A program made the position numbers and the translations under genes. Shown here piece after piece: positions 17,335 to 27,400 of a DNA stretch of 64,000 nucleotides (the stretch's first letter is position 1; each line of letters begins with the position of its first letter). Source of the stretch: Denitrobaculum sp965232285 (GTDB lineage Bacteria > Pseudomonadota > Alphaproteobacteria > Kiloniellales > Kiloniellaceae); NCBI GenBank assembly GCA_965232285.1, contig CBDDPL010000004.1, forward strand, positions 186,001 to 250,000, in the 5' to 3' direction. The notes under the pieces were generated by a model, which saw only the letters and a list, made by a program, of their open reading frames with translations, was not told the DNA's origin and made no database searches.

Positions 17335-18588
17335 GTGGACCTGATGGCTTCTGTTGGCGTTAGAAACGGCGATTTTGTCGAAAAATATGCGCGAGTCCGG
17401 GAGGTTTTTGAGAAACACGGTGTTTTTCAGTGGCTCTATCTGGGGCTGCTGTGCTCCTTCTTTGTTTTCGATACCAAGTTTCACCGTCTGTACTTCTATA
17501 TCGGGGTCGTCGCGCCCTTTTTGGTCTTCGCGCGCCGGGACGTGGTTCTGCGCGTTTTCGAGCTGCCGCTCTGGCGCCTTTCCGCCATCTACCTGATCTA
17601 TCTCTGGGCGACTCTGTTCTGGAGCGCGGACTTCAGCCTCTTTGCGCTCTTCAATCAGACGCGTCTTTTGCTCCTGGTCCTGTTTTTCATGACCTTTACG
17701 CTTTATCTGATATTGGAGGATTCGGATTTTCCCCCGCGCGTGCTGCGCTACTTCGCCTGGGCCGGTGCGGTGGGCGCCCTGGCCGCCGTCGTCTATCACC
17801 TGGCCTTTGCCGAGCAGTTGGGATCCCGAATGGTGGGGCCGGGGCGCGCTGAGCATCCCATAATCGGCGCCACGCTCTATGGTGTGGCAGCAATCTGCCT
17901 CTGGGGCGGTGTGCTGCGCGATCAGTCCTGGGCGCTTCAAAAGCTGCTTGGCTGTGGCCTGCTCTGTGCGCTTTTGGCCGCGATGGTACTGACCCAGAGC
18001 CGGGGCCCCGTCCTTTCCATGGTGCTGGTGATCTTCGTATCGCTCCTGGCGACGGGACGTTGGAAGATCGCCGTTCTGCTGCTTCTTCCTGCGGTGCTCT
18101 ATGCCGTGATGCTTCTGAACGGTGCGATTGACCCCGGAAAGTGGATCGCGCGCGGTACGACACACCGTTTCGATATCTGGATACAGTCCTGGGATCTGGT
18201 TTGGGAGAGTGCGAAAAGCCTGATTATCGGGCAGGGAATTGCCACGGACTATGCCTTTAAGCTGGTGAACGGTCTCTCGGTAAAATCACCGCACAGCCTC
18301 TTTCTCGCCAACCAGCTCTATGGCGGACTCGTCGCGACGTTCCTCTTCTTCAGCTTGCTGCTCATGACCGCTATCAGGGCCGTTCGCGGCTTCTTTCAAA
18401 GCAGAAATTTTGTGGTCTGCGCGCTCTTGCTCTTTGGCCTGGGGGTCGGCTTGTTCGACTATCGGACCGTGCTGATCAATCTCAGCCAGGAATGGATGTC
18501 TTTCTGGCTGCCGGTCCTTCTGACGGCGGCCGGATGGCCAGAGTCAGACGGTCGGCCGTCAGAGGGTCGGCATGAGTCTCAAGCCTAA
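17335..18588 (+). CDS. O-antigen ligase/polymerase-like membrane protein
   Basis: 417 residues, about ten to twelve membrane segments. It carries the traits of the WaaL/Wzy family: an arginine in LTQSRGPVLS just before a membrane segment, a large periplasmic loop, and a conserved histidine in KSPHSLFLANQLYGG. The start is GTG (17335) with an ATG three codons later. It probably ligates or polymerises surface glycans made with the two neighbouring glycosyltransferases. Whether it is ligase or polymerase cannot be told from sequence. Confidence 0.82.
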   Translation: MDLMASVGVRNGDFVEKYARVREVFEKHGVFQWLYLGLLCSFFVFDTKFHRLYFYIGVVAPFLVFARRDVVLRVFELPLWRLSAIYLIYLWATLFWSADFSLFALFNQTRLLLLVLFFMTFTLYLILEDSDFPPRVLRYFAWAGAVGALAAVVYHLAFAEQLGSRMVGPGRAEHPIIGATLYGVAAICLWGGVLRDQSWALQKLLGCGLLCALLAAMVLTQSRGPVLSMVLVIFVSLLATGRWKIAVLLLLPAVLYAVMLLNGAIDPGKWIARGTTHRFDIWIQSWDLVWESAKSLIIGQGIATDYAFKLVNGLSVKSPHSLFLANQLYGGLVATFLFFSLLLMTAIRAVRGFFQSRNFVVCALLLFGLGVGLFDYRTVLINLSQEWMSFWLPVLLTAAGWPESDGRPSEGRHESQA

Positions 18589-18590
18589 CA

Positions 18591-18617
18591 CCAAGGGGCG
18601 CTGAGAACGCTCCTTGG
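18591..18617. terminator. Hairpin between convergent genes
   Basis: A 10-bp stem with one G-U pair (CCAAGGGGCG / CGCTCCTTGG, 7-base loop) lies just after the O-antigen ligase-like gene and before the end of mrp. There is no U-run on either side, so it may be a weak terminator or an RNA-stability hairpin. Confidence 0.4.
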
Positions 18618-18646
18618 CGTATGGCCGATCTGGCGAGCTTTTCAGC

Positions 18647-19810
18647 CTACTGCATGACGATCGATGGTGATTTGCGGCTGTCCGATCCGCCGCCGGAGAG
18701 GCGTTCCCAGATTCGCTGTGCAATCTCGAGATAACGCCGGGCATGCTCACTGTCCGGATCTGAAACCACAATCGGCCGGCCCTCGTCGGAAGTGACGCGG
18801 ATATCGATGTGCAGCGGCATTTCGCCGAGGAAGGTCATGCCCAGAGTCTCCGCCTCACGCCGGGCGCCGCCGTGGCTGAAGATATGGGATTCATGGCCGC
18901 AGTTCGGGCAGATGAAGACGCTCATATTTTCGATGATACCCAGCACCGGCACATCGACCTTGCGGAACATATTGAGGCCCTTCTTGGCGTCGAGCAGCGC
19001 AATGTCCTGTGGCGTCGAAACGATCACGGCGCCGCTCAGCGGTACCTGTTGCGCCATGGTCAGTTGCGCGTCGCCCGTACCCGGCGGCATATCGACGATC
19101 AGAACGTCCAGTTCGCCCCACTCGACGTCGCGTAGCATTTGCTGAAGCGCCGACTGGACCATTGGCCCGCGCCAGATCATGGGCGTATCTTCCGCGACCA
19201 GGAAGCCCATGGACATGCACTTGATGCCATAGTTCTCCATCGGCTTGAGGATCTTGCCGTCCGGCGAAGAGGGACGACCGGCAATGCCCAGCATGCGCGG
19301 CTGGGAGGGGCCGTAAATGTCGGCATCGAGCAGGCCGACCTTCAGCCCCTGGCGGGCGAGGGCGAGGGACAGATTGGCCGCCGTGGTTGACTTGCCGACC
19401 CCGCCTTTGCCGCTGGCCACCGCGACGATGGCGTTCACACCGGGCACCAACTGCCGTTGCCCGCCGCCTGCGGCAGCTTGTGGCGCGCTTGCCGGCGCCT
19501 GGCGCGGCTGGCTGGCTGAGGGCTGGGCCGGGGCCTGCCTTGGCGGGGCCGAGCCGGCGGCCGAGTGCGCGGTCAGGACCGCCGTGACCGATAGCACGCC
19601 CGGCAGAGCGTGTACGGCCTCTTCGGCGGCTTTGCGCAGGGGCTCCATCCGCGGGCCCCGCTGTGGATCGACCTCGATGGCGAAGCCGACGTTGCCATCC
19701 TTGATGACCAGCCCGGAAATCATCTTCAGACTGACGATATCCCCGCCGTTTTCCGGATCCTTAACGTCCTTAAGCGCTTCGAGAATCTGCTGTTCGTTGA
19801 CCTGGCTCAT
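18647..19810 (-). CDS. mrp: Mrp/NBP35 family iron-sulfur cluster carrier ATPase
   Basis: 388 residues from the ATG at 19810 (MSQVNEQQILEAL); an upstream in-frame ATG adds 35 residues without homology. N-terminal DUF59/MIP18 domain (~1-80), a Pro/Ala/Gln-rich linker (~90-120), then a ParA-like ATPase with the deviant Walker A SGKGGVGKST, Walker B DVLIVDMPPGTGD, and a CPNC pair (FICPNCGHES) that binds a bridging Fe-S cluster. It delivers Fe-S clusters to apo-enzymes in the cytoplasm. Confidence 0.94.
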   Translation of the reverse strand: MSQVNEQQILEALKDVKDPENGGDIVSLKMISGLVIKDGNVGFAIEVDPQRGPRMEPLRKAAEEAVHALPGVLSVTAVLTAHSAAGSAPPRQAPAQPSASQPRQAPASAPQAAAGGGQRQLVPGVNAIVAVASGKGGVGKSTTAANLSLALARQGLKVGLLDADIYGPSQPRMLGIAGRPSSPDGKILKPMENYGIKCMSMGFLVAEDTPMIWRGPMVQSALQQMLRDVEWGELDVLIVDMPPGTGDAQLTMAQQVPLSGAVIVSTPQDIALLDAKKGLNMFRKVDVPVLGIIENMSVFICPNCGHESHIFSHGGARREAETLGMTFLGEMPLHIDIRVTSDEGRPIVVSDPDSEHARRYLEIAQRIWERLSGGGSDSRKSPSIVMQ

Positions 19811-20011
19811 CCTTGAAACGACCGCCCTTTTGCCAATATTCCGACTACGGCGATAGACATGCGATAAATGTCCGGAGGATGCAAATAAATCCGAAGCTGA
19901 GCCATATCGCGGCAATCCGCTCGTGATATTGAGGCGAAATAGGTCTATATGAACAGCGGCACGTGAATAATCGCGTCTCGAATGTCGATATAGTTAACGG
20001 GAAAAGCTTGA

Positions 20012-21148
20012 ATGCCCTGGGAAAATAAAGGTGGCGGCGGTCCGTGGGGCGGCGGCTCTGGCGGCGGTGGTGGTAACGGCGGCGGCGGCCCCTGGGGGCG
20101 CGGCGGCGGCGGTGGTGGACCTTCCGGTCCGAAACCGCCCGATATCGAAGACCTGATCCGGAAAAGCCAGGATAAGGTTAAGGACATCCTGCCTGGCGGT
20201 GGCGGCGTCAACGGCACCATCATCGCGGTGATCGCGGCGCTCGTCTTTGCGGTCTGGTTCGGTTTCGGCGGATTTTACCGCGTGGAAAGTAACCAGGAGG
20301 GCATTGAACTGGTCTTCGGCCGTTATGTCAGCAAGACTGAGCCCGGCCTGAACTGGAATTGGCCCTATCCGATCGGCACGGTCTATACGCCGGCGGTGAC
20401 GACGATTCAGCAGACGGATATCGGATTCACGACCGGCGGGCGCGGCGGCACCAGTGGCAAGCGTGACGTGCAGCGTGAAAGCCTGATGCTGACGGGCGAC
20501 CAGAACATCATCGATATCGATATAACCGTGCAGTGGAAGATCTCCGATGCGCGGGATTATCTCTTCAACGTCCGTAACCCTGAACAGACGGTCAAGATCG
20601 CCGCGGAGAGCGCGTTGCGCGAGATTATCGGGCAGACGGACATTCAGCCGGCCCTGACCGAAGCGCGTCAGGATGTCCAGCTACAGACCCGGACTTTGCT
20701 GCAGGAGCTTCTGAACGAGTATCAGGCCGGGATCGAGATCACGGTAGTCCAGCTCCAGGAAGTGCAGGCGCCAAGCGCCGTCACTGACGCCTTCGACGAC
20801 GTGGCCCGTGCCCTTCAGGATCTTAACCGACTTAGGAACGAAGCCGACCGCTACCGCAACGACGTTCTGCCGAAAGCGCGCGGTGAAGCCCAGCGGATGA
20901 TCCAGGAGGCGCAAGCCTATAAGGAGCGCCTGGAAAACGAAGCCGAGGGTGAAGCACAGCGTTTTCTGTCGGTCTACGAAGCCTATAAGCAGAATCCCGA
21001 GGTGACCAAGCGCCGCATGTTCCTGGAAACCATTCAGAACGTTATGAGCAAAACCGACAAGGTGATCTTGGACAATAACTCCGGTTCCGGTACGGTGCCG
21101 TACCTTCCGCTCAACGAGCTGCGCGGCAACCGCGCGGCGCAGAATTAG
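20012..21148 (+). CDS. hflK: FtsH protease modulator HflK
   Basis: 378 residues. The cytoplasmic N-terminus is very glycine-rich (about 5-38), then one membrane segment (~70-90, TIIAVIAALVFAVWFGFGG), then an SPFH/prohibitin domain facing the periplasm and a coiled-coil region with GEAQR repeats. HflK and HflC form the large cage that surrounds FtsH hexamers in the inner membrane. hflC follows after 15 bases. Confidence 0.95.
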   Translation: MPWENKGGGGPWGGGSGGGGGNGGGGPWGRGGGGGGPSGPKPPDIEDLIRKSQDKVKDILPGGGGVNGTIIAVIAALVFAVWFGFGGFYRVESNQEGIELVFGRYVSKTEPGLNWNWPYPIGTVYTPAVTTIQQTDIGFTTGGRGGTSGKRDVQRESLMLTGDQNIIDIDITVQWKISDARDYLFNVRNPEQTVKIAAESALREIIGQTDIQPALTEARQDVQLQTRTLLQELLNEYQAGIEITVVQLQEVQAPSAVTDAFDDVARALQDLNRLRNEADRYRNDVLPKARGEAQRMIQEAQAYKERLENEAEGEAQRFLSVYEAYKQNPEVTKRRMFLETIQNVMSKTDKVILDNNSGSGTVPYLPLNELRGNRAAQN

Positions 21149-21163
21149 GAAGGAGCAGCAGAG

Positions 21164-22057
21164 ATGTCACAGACCAAAGTCTTTATCGCTGCCATCGTCG
21201 TAATCCTGCTGGGGGTCGCGGTTGCCGCAACCCTCTTCACGGTGGACGAAAAGCAGCAGGTCATCGTGATGCAGTTCGGTAACCCCAAGCGGGTGATCCA
21301 GGAGCCGGGGCTGCACTTCAAGATTCCCTTCATCCAGAATGCTCAATACTACGAGAAGCGGGTGCTGAACCTGGATCCGCCCTCGGAGAGCGTGCTGCTG
21401 ACCGACCAGAAGCGTGTTCTGGTCGATACCTTCGCGCGCTACCGCATTCAGGATCCGCTTCGCTTCTTCCAGACCGTGCGGTCGATCCCGAACGCCAACC
21501 AGCGTTTGTCGGCGATCGTCAACGCCAGTACCCGTGGCGTTCTGGGTAACGCGACGCTGGCCTCGGTCCTCTCCAAGGACCGGACGCCGATCCTGCAGGA
21601 GATCCAGGAGCAGGTGAACGCAGAGGCCTCGAACTTCGGGATCGCGATCCTGGATGTGCGGCTGCGCCGTGCAGACCTGCCGGACGAGACCGTTCAGTCG
21701 GTCTACGCCCGTATGCGTTCCGAGCGCGAGCGGGAAGCGGCCGAGTTCCGGGCCCAGGGTCAGGAACTGGCGCAGCGCATCAAGGCGGCGGCGGATCGTG
21801 AAACCACGGTCATCATCGCCGAAGCAACGCGTGAATCCGAAATCCTGCGCGGTCAGGGCGAGGGTGCGCGGACCCAGATCCTGAACAATGCCTACGGCCA
21901 GGATTCGGAGTTCTTCAGCTTCTATCGCTCCATGCAGGCCTATGAGGCCTCGCTGGCAAACGACAGCACCTATCTTGTGTTGTCGCCGGACAGCGAGTTC
22001 TTCGACTTCTTCAAGTCCGTCGGGCCGCTTGTGCCCGACGCCGGGCCCGGAAACTGA
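21164..22057 (+). CDS. hflC: FtsH protease modulator HflC
   Basis: 297 residues. Single N-terminal membrane anchor (5-25, VFIAAIVVILLGVAVAATLF) followed by the SPFH domain with GLHFKIPFIQN and a C-terminal helix with RSEREREAAEFRAQG and SFYRSMQAYEASL, typical of HflC. It has a clear GGAGCAG ribosome site 6-7 bases before the ATG. Operon partner of hflK; transcription should end at the hairpin right after the gene. Confidence 0.95.
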   Translation: MSQTKVFIAAIVVILLGVAVAATLFTVDEKQQVIVMQFGNPKRVIQEPGLHFKIPFIQNAQYYEKRVLNLDPPSESVLLTDQKRVLVDTFARYRIQDPLRFFQTVRSIPNANQRLSAIVNASTRGVLGNATLASVLSKDRTPILQEIQEQVNAEASNFGIAILDVRLRRADLPDETVQSVYARMRSEREREAAEFRAQGQELAQRIKAAADRETTVIIAEATRESEILRGQGEGARTQILNNAYGQDSEFFSFYRSMQAYEASLANDSTYLVLSPDSEFFDFFKSVGPLVPDAGPGN

Positions 22058-22075
22058 TGCCGGGCTAGTCTTTCA

Positions 22076-22121
22076 ACTGGCGGCAAGGGGACGTTTCATC
22101 CCTTTGCCGCCAGTGATTTTT
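22076..22121 (+). terminator. Rho-independent terminator after hflKC
   Basis: 15-bp stem (22076-22090 with 22100-22114, one G-U pair) and 9-base loop, followed by GATTTTT. It lies 18 bases after the hflC stop and before the DUF2065 gene, so it should separate or attenuate the two. Confidence 0.88.
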
Positions 22122-22131
22122 AAAGCTTGCG

Positions 22132-22317
22132 ATGACTGATTTTCTAACTGGGCTCGCCTTGGTTCTGGTCATTGAAGGCCTGTTTCTCGCCCTTTTTCCA
22201 ACGCGCCTGCGCGAAATTCTGACCTTACTCGAGCGCTCACCCGCCGAAGCCCTGCGTATTGGCGGCCTCACGGCTGCGGCGATCGGCGTTTTGGGCGTTT
22301 GGCTGCTGCGCGGCTAA
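22132..22317 (+). CDS. DUF2065 small membrane protein
   Basis: 61 residues, two hydrophobic segments (about 5-22 and 42-59) with the signature LVLVIEGLFLALFP...R. DUF2065 proteins of unknown function are very often encoded next to hflC, as here. It could be a small partner of the FtsH-HflKC complex, but that rests only on neighbourhood. Confidence 0.85.
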   Translation: MTDFLTGLALVLVIEGLFLALFPTRLREILTLLERSPAEALRIGGLTAAAIGVLGVWLLRG

Positions 22318-22590
22318 GGCCACCGCGGGGCGGAAGCTTTCTGCGCGCGTAAACTAAATTTTAGCCATAATTGGTAGATAATTTGTAACAGATAAGGACG
22401 TCTCAAGGCCGATAGATTTTGCGATCGCGGATGAGTCATAAACGATTCCGCGTCTTTTTCTCTCACAGCTTCTTGATGAAGCGTTCCCGCAGGCTTAAAG
22501 GGCTTTCCCTTGATCGCCCGGAAGAGAATAATAGATAGCAGATACTATGATGGGCGCGCGAACGTCGCTCTGGACTTTAAAGATGAGGTG

Positions 22591-24108
22591 ATGCCGGTGA
22601 CGCTCAGACATCGATCCCGATCCCGCAGTCTCGCAAAGGCCGAAGTGGCCACGCGGGACATTTATCAAAAGGCGGTCGCGGCCGTCGTCGTCACGGCCAT
22701 GGCCGCAGTGATGCTCTGGTCTTTCAATGCCCAGGCCCGCAGCGCGCCGGAGAGTTTCGCCGACCTTGCCGAGAAGCTCCTGCCCTCGGTCGTGAATATC
22801 TCGGCCAGCCAGCGTGTCGTCAGCAATGGCGAGGCGGAGGAGGAAGGCCCCGCGCCGGGTCAGGATTTCGAAGAATTTTTCAAGGACTTCTTTGAACGGC
22901 GCGGCCGACCGCCGGAGCGGCGCCGCGGCGGTTCCCAGGGCTCGGGCTTCATCATCTCTGAAGATGGCTTCATCGTCACCAATCATCACGTGATCGAGGG
23001 CGCGGACGAAGTTTCGGTCCGCCTGCACGACGGCGTGACCCTCAAGGCCGAGGTGGTCGGTAGCGACGAAAAGACCGATCTGGCTCTGCTGAAGGTCAAA
23101 GCCGAAGACGATCTGGTCGCGGTCGACTGGGGTAACTCGGACGACACGCGCATCGGTGACTGGGTGGTTGCGATCGGCAACCCCTTCGGCCTGGGCGGCA
23201 CAGTGACCGCGGGTATCGTTTCGGCGCGCCAGCGAGACATCAACGCCGGCCCTTATGATGACTTCATCCAGACCGACGCCGCGATCAACCGCGGTAACTC
23301 GGGTGGCCCGATGTTCAATCTCGACGGCGACGTTATCGGTGTGAACACGGCGATCTTCTCGCCTTCCGGCGGCTCCGTCGGTATCGGCTTTGCGATTCCC
23401 TCGACTCTCGCACGCAACATTGTCAATCAACTGCGTGATTTCGGTGAGGTGAAGCGTGGTTGGCTGGGCGTTCATATCCAGACCGTAACCGAGGAACTTG
23501 CGGAGGGTCTTCGCCTGAAGGATTCGAAGGGCGCTCTGGTGGCCTCGGTCACGGAAGGCGGCCCGGCGGAAATGGCCGGCATCCTCCAGGGTGACGTGAT
23601 CCTGAAGTTTGATGGCCGTGTGGTGCCGGACATGCGCAAACTGCCCCGCATGGTCGCTGAGACTCCGATCGGTGAATCGGTCGATGTGGTTGTCTGGCGG
23701 CGCGGCGAAGAGAAGGTCATCAAGGTCGACCTGGGCCGCCTGGAAGACGGTCCGCAGGTTGCCGCTGTTCCTGAGCGTCAAACCCCGGCCGATGTGACCG
23801 GTGAGATTGAAGACCTGGGATTGATGCTGGGCCAGATCACGCCGGAGCTTCGCGGCCAGTTCGAGCTGGGCGACAAGACCGATGGCGTCGTGATCACGGA
23901 CGTGGAGCAGAACAGCACCGCCGCCGAGAAGGGCCTGCGTGCTGGTGACGTGATTGTCGAGGTCGACCAGGAAGAAGTGGGAACGCCTGCCGAAGTCCGC
24001 CAGCGTGTGGAAAAAGCCAAGGACGAAGGCTATCGCGTGGTGACTCTGCTGGTCTATCGCCAGGGTGATTTCCAGTGGGTGGCCGTTCGCCTGAAAAAGG
24101 ACGGATAG
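22591..24108 (+). CDS. degP: DegP/DegQ-type periplasmic serine protease
   Basis: 505 residues from the ATG at 22591, with AGGTG directly before it. A TTG at 22510 would add 27 residues. Signal or anchor segment at about 27-50, then a trypsin-like domain with catalytic His133 (TNHHVI), Asp163 (TDLAL) and Ser237 (GNSGGP), then two PDZ domains (about 285-375 and 400-500). Cleaves or refolds damaged envelope proteins as large oligomers. It follows hflKC and DUF2065, giving an envelope quality-control group, and ends at a strong terminator. Confidence 0.94.
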   Translation: MPVTLRHRSRSRSLAKAEVATRDIYQKAVAAVVVTAMAAVMLWSFNAQARSAPESFADLAEKLLPSVVNISASQRVVSNGEAEEEGPAPGQDFEEFFKDFFERRGRPPERRRGGSQGSGFIISEDGFIVTNHHVIEGADEVSVRLHDGVTLKAEVVGSDEKTDLALLKVKAEDDLVAVDWGNSDDTRIGDWVVAIGNPFGLGGTVTAGIVSARQRDINAGPYDDFIQTDAAINRGNSGGPMFNLDGDVIGVNTAIFSPSGGSVGIGFAIPSTLARNIVNQLRDFGEVKRGWLGVHIQTVTEELAEGLRLKDSKGALVASVTEGGPAEMAGILQGDVILKFDGRVVPDMRKLPRMVAETPIGESVDVVVWRRGEEKVIKVDLGRLEDGPQVAAVPERQTPADVTGEIEDLGLMLGQITPELRGQFELGDKTDGVVITDVEQNSTAAEKGLRAGDVIVEVDQEEVGTPAEVRQRVEKAKDEGYRVVTLLVYRQGDFQWVAVRLKKDG

Positions 24109-24139
24109 CCTCTGCCGGAAACGGCACTTTCTTAATGAG

Positions 24140-24177
24140 AAAGCGGTGACTTGATAAGGTCACCGCTTTTTTATTTT
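24140..24177 (+). terminator. Rho-independent terminator after degP
   Basis: Perfect 11-bp stem (24140-24150 with 24159-24169) and 8-base loop, followed by a T-rich run (TTTTTTATTTT overlapping the stem end). 32 bases after the degP stop. Confidence 0.93.
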
Positions 24178-24330
24178 GATAAATATAGTCATTTATATAA
24201 TTAAATTAGATATTATATAAATAAAAATAAGTATAAATTGCAATATAATCTTTAATTATATTCATAGTGTAAAATATATATAAAATTTTACGAAAAATTT
24301 TAAGATAAAAATAAAAAACTCATACATAAA
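24178..24330 (+). promoter_or_regulatory. Extremely AT-rich island upstream of the adhesin gene
   Basis: Bases 24181-24300 contain only 12 G or C in 120 (10%), in a genome of over 60% G+C. It lies between the degP terminator and the adhesin start at 24455, with no open frame. Such islands are usually curved and act as UP elements or as targets of xenogeneic silencers. Several TATAAT-like hexamers are present but none can be singled out. The promoter of the adhesin gene is expected here or in the 120 bases after it. Confidence 0.6.
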
Positions 24331-24454
24331 GCTATGGTTTTTGAGATCTCATTCGTTGAATTTTGAATCGCATTTGACGAGACTGCGGCCACAAGTTTGA
24401 CACAGGTCGTACCGCACCAGGAACGGAGCGGTTTCAGTCGAGGAGACGCCCCAC

Positions 24455-27400
24455 ATGACCGAAGATCTTTCCCAAGGCTTTGTCGACAGCAGTATTGACG
24501 CCGAAGAGACTTCGTCCCAGGAAACCGCCTACGCTGCAGAGGCTGCCGAGCTGATTGGTCAGGCTGCGCCGGCCGGAATCGTGGTTCAGCGCCCGGCGCC
24601 GGGTGCGACCCAGGAATATGGCAATCTCACCGCGGAGAGCTTTCTGCTCGACTTCGATCCTTCTGCGGCGCAGTTCCTGATTGAAGGCAACAACATCGTG
24701 CTGGGCTTCGACGACGATGGAGACAACGTCGTCGACAGCCGGATCGTCTTCCTCAACCTGGTCGAAGCCGCCCAGGGTGGTGATGCACCGGCATTCCAGA
24801 TCGGCGAGGCGCAGATTCCGGTCGCCCAACTGCTGGCCCAGGCCGAGCAACTTGGCGGCAACGGACTTCCGGTCGAGACGGCGGCGGGGCCTGAGGCGAC
24901 CAGCGGCGGCGGTTCGACCTATGGCGATAACTTCGGCGATATCCTGAATCTGCTGCTGGCGCAGGGTGTCATCGACGGCACTGCTTTGGCCTTTGGCGTG
25001 CCTGACCCGGATGTCGCTCTCGATCCGATCGATTTCGTCGAAGGCACGATCTCGATCAACTTCACGACCGTGACCACCGAGGTGGCTGAGGGCGATGTCG
25101 CCGGTGCCTTCGACGGCGGCTTCGAGGATTGGCAGGCCAACCAGCATCTGGGCGATGTGACTCAAAGCCCGATGCAGATGAACGTCGTCTTCAACCAGCC
25201 CGAAGGCGACGACGAAGTCCTGAATTTCATCACCATCTCGGATATTCCCGAGGGGGTTACGATCTTCATCGGCGATCCGACCAACCCGGCCAACGCGCAG
25301 AGCGGGCCGAGCGTTCAGGTCGATGCCGCGGACATCGACCAGATCTTCATCCTGCCGCCCGAACACAGCGATGCCGATATCCCGCTGACGGTGACGGCGA
25401 ACATCACCGACCCGACCGACGGCATCACCGCGACGACGGCGCCGTTGACGGTCGTGGGTATCGTCGATGCCGCCGCGGACAAGCCGATCCTCTCGGTGCG
25501 CACCACAGCGCCCGAAAGCCTGGAGCGGGATGTCGACCCGCAGGAGCTGCGCGGTATGTCCCGCTACGAAGGCGAGGGCGACGATTACGATGACGACTAT
25601 GACGACGACTATCCGGGCGATGAAGCCGGCCGGCCCGAGGAGGCGCTGGTCAGTCTTTCGGTGGCCGCGACCTTCCCGGATTTCGAGGACGGCTCCGAAA
25701 GCCACAGCATCGTCATTCGCGGTGTGCCCTCCGATTGGACGCTGGTCGAGAACGAGGCCTTCCCGGAAGGCTCCGTGACCCGTATCCCGGGGGAGAACGG
25801 CCTCGACAGCTACGTCTTTACGGTGACAGATGGATCTTTCGTGGAGACCGTGGTCTTCGATCCACAGGACTGGTCCTCGGAACGTCTGAGCGACGGCTCG
25901 CCGAATCCCTTGGGCGATGCCGGCATCACGGTCGAAGCCGTGGCCGAGGAAGTTGATCTCTCCGGCGGCGAGCTCACCGAACTGAACAATATCGCGGTGA
26001 CGCGGGCCGAGATCCAGATCGCGATCAAAGAAGATGTGCCGGAAGCCGAGAACGCGGCTGTGGTCTACGACGAGACTGCCGGGGTCGATGATGATGCCGA
26101 TGACGTGGCTGCGCTCGAGGAAGGCGTTGCCGCAGATCTCGAGGCGGCCTTTGGTGAGAGCTTCGAGGGCGAACTGCCCGAGGTTTACGGCCAGGCCACG
26201 ACCAGGGTCACCTGGGAGATCTTCACCGACGGTGTCGTCGATGCCGAGACGGCCGAGCCCTCTCAGTATGCCCTGGCTTTCAGCTACGATGGCGAATCTT
26301 CCGGCCTCTTTACCGGTGGCAGTGAAAATCCGGAAGAGGTCTTCCTCTTCAGCGATGCCAACGATCCCACCATCGTCTGGGGCAGGACCGAGGACGGCGA
26401 TCTGGTTTTCGCCGGACACCTGGATCCTGATCTGGCGGACGAATCCGCCGGCTTCACCTTCGTACAGTTTCAGCAGATCAATCATCCCGAAGCCGGCCTG
26501 GCCGAGGATGGCGACCACGACGAGAATGCGGTTCCGAACCTCGAGCTCACCTACAGCGTGACGGATGACGAGGGCGACCAGGATTCCGCCCAAATCACCG
26601 TGACGATCCAGGATGACGGGCCGAGCGCGGAAGCGTCCTCGACGAGCCTTGACGAGTCCGATGGTCTCCAGGGTGAGCTTCCCTTCACGCTGCCTGAAGA
26701 CGCGCCGGAACCCTGGGGCGTCGCCAGCGGCGCCGTGTCCTTCAGCATCGGCAAGGACATCGTCGGCTCCGGGATTGCCTTGTCGGAGGCTCTGTCGGCC
26801 ACCTATGTCGATCCGGAAAGCGAAGAGCTTGAATCGGTCGATGTGACCTCAGCCGGCGAAGCCGTGATCGCGACCCTGAGCGAGGACGGCTCGGAAATCC
26901 GCGGTGAGACGGCGGAAGGCGATCTGGTCTACCTGCTGCGCCTGGATCAGGAGACCGGCGACTACAGCTTTATCCAGTTCCGCCAGATCGACCACCCGGT
27001 GGGAGGCGACAGCGAGGCGGCGCAGGACGACACCCTGAATCTGCGCTTCAACTACAAAGTGACCGACGGTGATGGCGACTTCGTGGTCAACCAGATCACG
27101 GTCGCGCTGGATGATGACGGCCCCTCCGCCGAGACGGCGACGATCGTTCACGACGAGACGCCGGGCGTCGGTGTCGTGGATGGCGACCCGCAGGGCGCCG
27201 ACGAAACAACGGCCGATCTGCCCGAAGATCTGGAACTGCCCGAGGGCGCCGAGATCTGGGGTCTGGCGCAGACGACTCTCAGCTTCGACTTCGGCAAGGA
27301 CGAACTGGGCGGGCTGGTGCAGCTCACCGACGGCGAGGGTGGCCTGCACGACGGGACCGACAGCGGCCTGTCCGACACGGCGGGCGGTGAGAGCATTTAT

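Noticed and set aside
17251..18165. 304-codon minus frame across the O-antigen ligase-like gene
   Set aside because: Overlaps a well-supported membrane protein; composition is low-complexity Arg/Gln/Glu without homology.
24434..26593. 719-codon open frame antisense to the adhesin, with similar frames of 630 and 849 codons at 27896-29788 and 29822-32371
   Set aside because: They follow from the GC-rich third codon positions and repeats of the adhesin gene; they have no start signals, domains or codon bias of their own.
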